A stretch of 64,000 nucleotides of DNA from Pectinophora gossypiella (taxonomy: Eukaryota > Arthropoda > Insecta > Lepidoptera > Gelechiidae). The DNA lies in NCBI RefSeq assembly GCF_024362695.1, contig NC_065426.1, positions 3,720,001 through 3,784,000 on the forward strand, read 5' to 3'. Of the stretch, positions 62,035 through 64,000 are shown piece after piece; the stretch's first letter is position 1, and the number at the start of each line of letters is the position of its first letter. The notes beneath the pieces were generated by a model. That model was not told the origin of the DNA. It did no database searches and saw nothing but the letters and a program-made list of their open reading frames with translations. The position numbers and the translations under genes are program-made.

Positions 62035-62270
62035 ACAAACACAGGCATCTTCAATAAGTAGATTCGTAGAAATCTCGGCGTACACGACATAGTAGACAAA
62101 CTTCAAGAAGATATTAGAAGATTCTATTCCCATGAGACGATAGAATAAGATGATTGATCTGAATACTCGGGAGTATTCCAGATCCAGAAGACAAGAAAGA
62201 CCAAAAATGAGATGGGCAGACGTCATCAAGAAGATCTTAGTTCCTAGAATGTTTCCGTAGACGACACGTC
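62035..62270 (+). pseudogene. LINE ORF2 C-terminal remnant
   Basis: Reads IRRNLGVHDIVDKLQEDIRR, FYSHETIE, a stop or shift, and then RRQERPKMRWADVIKKI. The first part resembles the LGV--I---I thumb-side segment and the last the GRP--RW-DDI motif of moth LINE ORF2 ends. Broken by at least one shift. Distinct from the 33.7-kb type. Confidence 0.7.
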
Positions 62271-62639
62271 AGACAGAGACAAGTGAAAAGAAAAGACAAG
62301 AAGAGCAGACTTGACCATCGTCTGAGGCCAATGCAACGGAGAAAGATAAGAGAGAGATATATTCTTCATATCACCAAAACCATTTTTCTATACCTAGCAG
62401 ACAACATGCTATTTCATTTAAGCTCTAGCAACGGTCTAACCCGACCACTGTTACATATGCAGCTGTAATCTGAGATCTTGATTTACGAGTACATTACTCG
62501 GAACCTATTTACGAACGGGTTTGGGGGTATACACCGGATTAAAACTGAGGTGGGATTCTGGACACGTTTGTAATAAAGTTCTTGGATGCCAAGCTTTAAA
62601 ATGATAGAATTACTTAATAGAAACTGCCACTCAATTTTC
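62271..62639. other. unassigned DNA
   Basis: Continuation downstream of the LINE remnant. The 61-codon ORF (MKRKDKKSRLDHRLRPMQRR...) is basic but not recognised. Confidence 0.35.
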
Positions 62640-62860
62640 TTATCTTATCTAGCCTAAAGTGTCCTAATACCCAGCATTAGGACACTCCCTCCATTTCTTA
62701 CAGGACTCTCTCTCCAGTGCTCCCTCCGGCCAGCCTTCCAAGAAAGCATCCAAGTCGTCGCGCCATGTCCGCCTCGGTCTGCCACGCCTGCGTCTGTCTC
62801 TATTCGGAGACCATTCTGTGGTGATCTTAGCCCACAGCCCCATACCACTCAATAAATTAG
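62640..62860 (-). pseudogene. LINE ORF2 C-terminal remnant
   Basis: Minus strand, one open frame: GLWAKITTEWSPNRDRRRRG, RPRRTWRDDLDAFLEGWPEG, ALERESCKKWREC. W--P-D--R-RGRP--RW-DD(L/I) followed by W-----(D/E)R--WR is the standard end of several LINE ORF2 families. The last residues are lost and the frame closes at 62664. Confidence 0.82.
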
Positions 62861-62979
62861 ATAATTTATCTCTCCGAGTGTTCTTTTACAATCCAAACCC
62901 CATCGTTTAACTATTTATTGTGTCTGGAAACATTCGGCATTTGGAGGTTAACATAACATAAGCTTCCAAACGTAGACTT

Positions 62980-63284
62980 CTTATTTTTATATCGTGTGGG
63001 TTGTAAGGTGCATTACCAACCCCATCAACCCTGCCAAAGGCCCCTGACATGGCTCATGTAACGACTACTTACTTACATCAGAAAGTAGTTACCGGGACCA
63101 ACAGCTTAACGTGCCTTCAGAAGCACGGATCATCTTATTTTCGGACAATCAGGTGACCAGCCTGTAATATCCTAACCAAACTAGGGATCACAAAGTGATT
63201 TTTGTGATATGTCCCCACCGGGATTTGAACCCGAGACCTCCGGATCGTGAGCCCAACGCTCAAACCACTGGACCACGGAGGCCG
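62980..63284 (-). repeat. SINE-2, near full length
   Basis: ATATCGTGTGGGTTGTAAGG, a small deletion in the CCTGGTGTCAGGG block, GGGACCAACAGCTTAACGTG, TTGTGATATGTCCCCACCGG, B box GGGATTTGAACCCGAGACC and head CCACTGGACCACGGAGGCCG. Confidence 0.92.
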
Positions 63285-64000
63285 ACGCGGACTGAAATCA
63301 GAGAAATCAAGTAAAGAAAGCTTTAGGTACTACAGTGTTCCTCTTCTATTTAAATAACTGGCCATCACAGTGGTCAACCAGCCCGTAATAAAAAAATCAT
63401 GTGAAAAATTAAGGCATGTAAAAATGCCGGTTGACAATTCGACTACGGGATGAGATAAATTGCTTTATTCGGTGCACAGTGCTCACCAGACCACGAGATC
63501 GCGTCAAAATTTCAACGTGGAAAAAAAAGATTGATTGTTCAACCGACACGGCGATCAGTCAAGGCGAGAATGGAAAAATGTTGAGCGACCATTTTTGCTT
63601 GCAACATTATATTTTTTATTTTTTATAACACCATTAGTCTTCATATCGGCGTGTATTTTTTAAAATAATATTTTTAATTTGTCAATTTTACGAGCGGAAA
63701 CATTGCTTTTGCAGTGCTGTAATTTCAGTATGGCATGTTTCAAAAATATTATATTATTTTATTTAAAGGTGAGTATTGTTTTAGATTTCAAAATGTGACA
63801 ATGGTAATGAAAACGTTTCTTTACGTAATTTTACACTCTACAAGTTAGAAATCTTGTCAAATTTTATGACTTCAATTTTTTATGTCATTGCTCTTTTAAT
63901 ATCTATGAAATAAGCAATGCACCACAGTGTTGTCTTGTCCTTAAAACACAAGGCATGAATTCCATTACACGATCAGTTCACTAACCCCTAAATCCGCAGA
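63285..64000. other. unassigned DNA
   Basis: No repeat or gene recognised. GACCACGAGATCGCGTCAAA near 63490 is GC-richer. The 65-codon ORF at 63431 lacks recognisable features. Confidence 0.35.

Noticed and set aside
62023..62229. 68-codon minus-strand hydrophobic ORF as a membrane protein
   Set aside because: The opposite strand carries a recognisable LINE ORF remnant (LGVHDIVDKLQ, RPKMRWADVIKK); the hydrophobic frame is its shadow.
12432..63284. tRNA genes at the many GGTTCGAATCC B-box sites
   Set aside because: Each A/B-box pair is followed by SINE body rather than a closing acceptor stem, and copies are dispersed, truncated and tailed; they are SINE heads.

Overview
The window looks like eukaryotic, insect nuclear DNA, most probably from a moth or butterfly (Lepidoptera). 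It is AT-rich and has no operons, no ribosome-binding-site pattern and no ORF longer than 144 codons. It is packed with tRNA-derived SINEs ending in (GATGAT)n, CAATAAAG or TTTGATTTGAT tails, with short palindromic DNA transposons, and with 3' remnants of several LINE lineages. A short (TTAGG)4 tract matches the insect telomere unit. I found no intact host protein-coding gene and no genuine tRNA or rRNA gene. The window is best read as intergenic or large-intron DNA built from layered mobile elements; the family names below (SINE-1, MITE-A, FB1 and so on) are local labels.

Layout. 0.6-3.2 kb and 42.0-44.6 kb hold two copies of a 2.6-kb giant palindrome (FB1: arms of about 1.1 kb, each arm two diverged tandem units, around a loop of about 350 bp). 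7.1-9.1 kb holds an unrelated foldback (FB2) whose arms are arrays of degenerate units of about 140 bp. 34.4-34.85 kb holds a third foldback (FB3). Between these lie at least 7 copies of SINE-1, about 15 copies or fragments of SINE-2, 7 of SINE-3 and 4 of SINE-4, plus three MITE families: MITE-A (TACAGGGTGTTAGTGAC ends), MITE-B (TTGGGTCGTG...ACTAGCCTAT) and MITE-C (TACGGTCACGAGCA ends). LINE C-terminal remnants lie at 16.4, 33.7, 37.3, 51.9, 57.3, 58.5, 62.1 and 62.7 kb, with a less certain one at 24.8 kb. Tandem repeats include a 13-bp minisatellite (41.47-41.92 kb), a CpG-rich minisatellite (55.9-56.2 kb) and several microsatellites.

How it works together. Insertion order can be read from nesting and target-site duplications: SINE-1 inside MITE-B (31.3 kb), a palindromic MITE and a SINE tail inside one SINE-2 (20 kb), a SINE-2 3' end inside SINE-3 (57.9 kb), and two retroposed fragments inside a composite MITE-A (47.4-48.2 kb). 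Three SINE families with different tRNA-like heads share a nearly identical central core, so they probably belong to one core-SINE superfamily.

Most interesting: the two FB1 palindromes have their non-palindromic termini in opposite orientation but their central loops in the same orientation. Their left and right arms also share copy-specific variants. Together this suggests that the arms recombine with each other, flipping the loop and homogenising the arms. FB2, with its paired inverted repeat arrays, is the second candidate for an undescribed foldback family.
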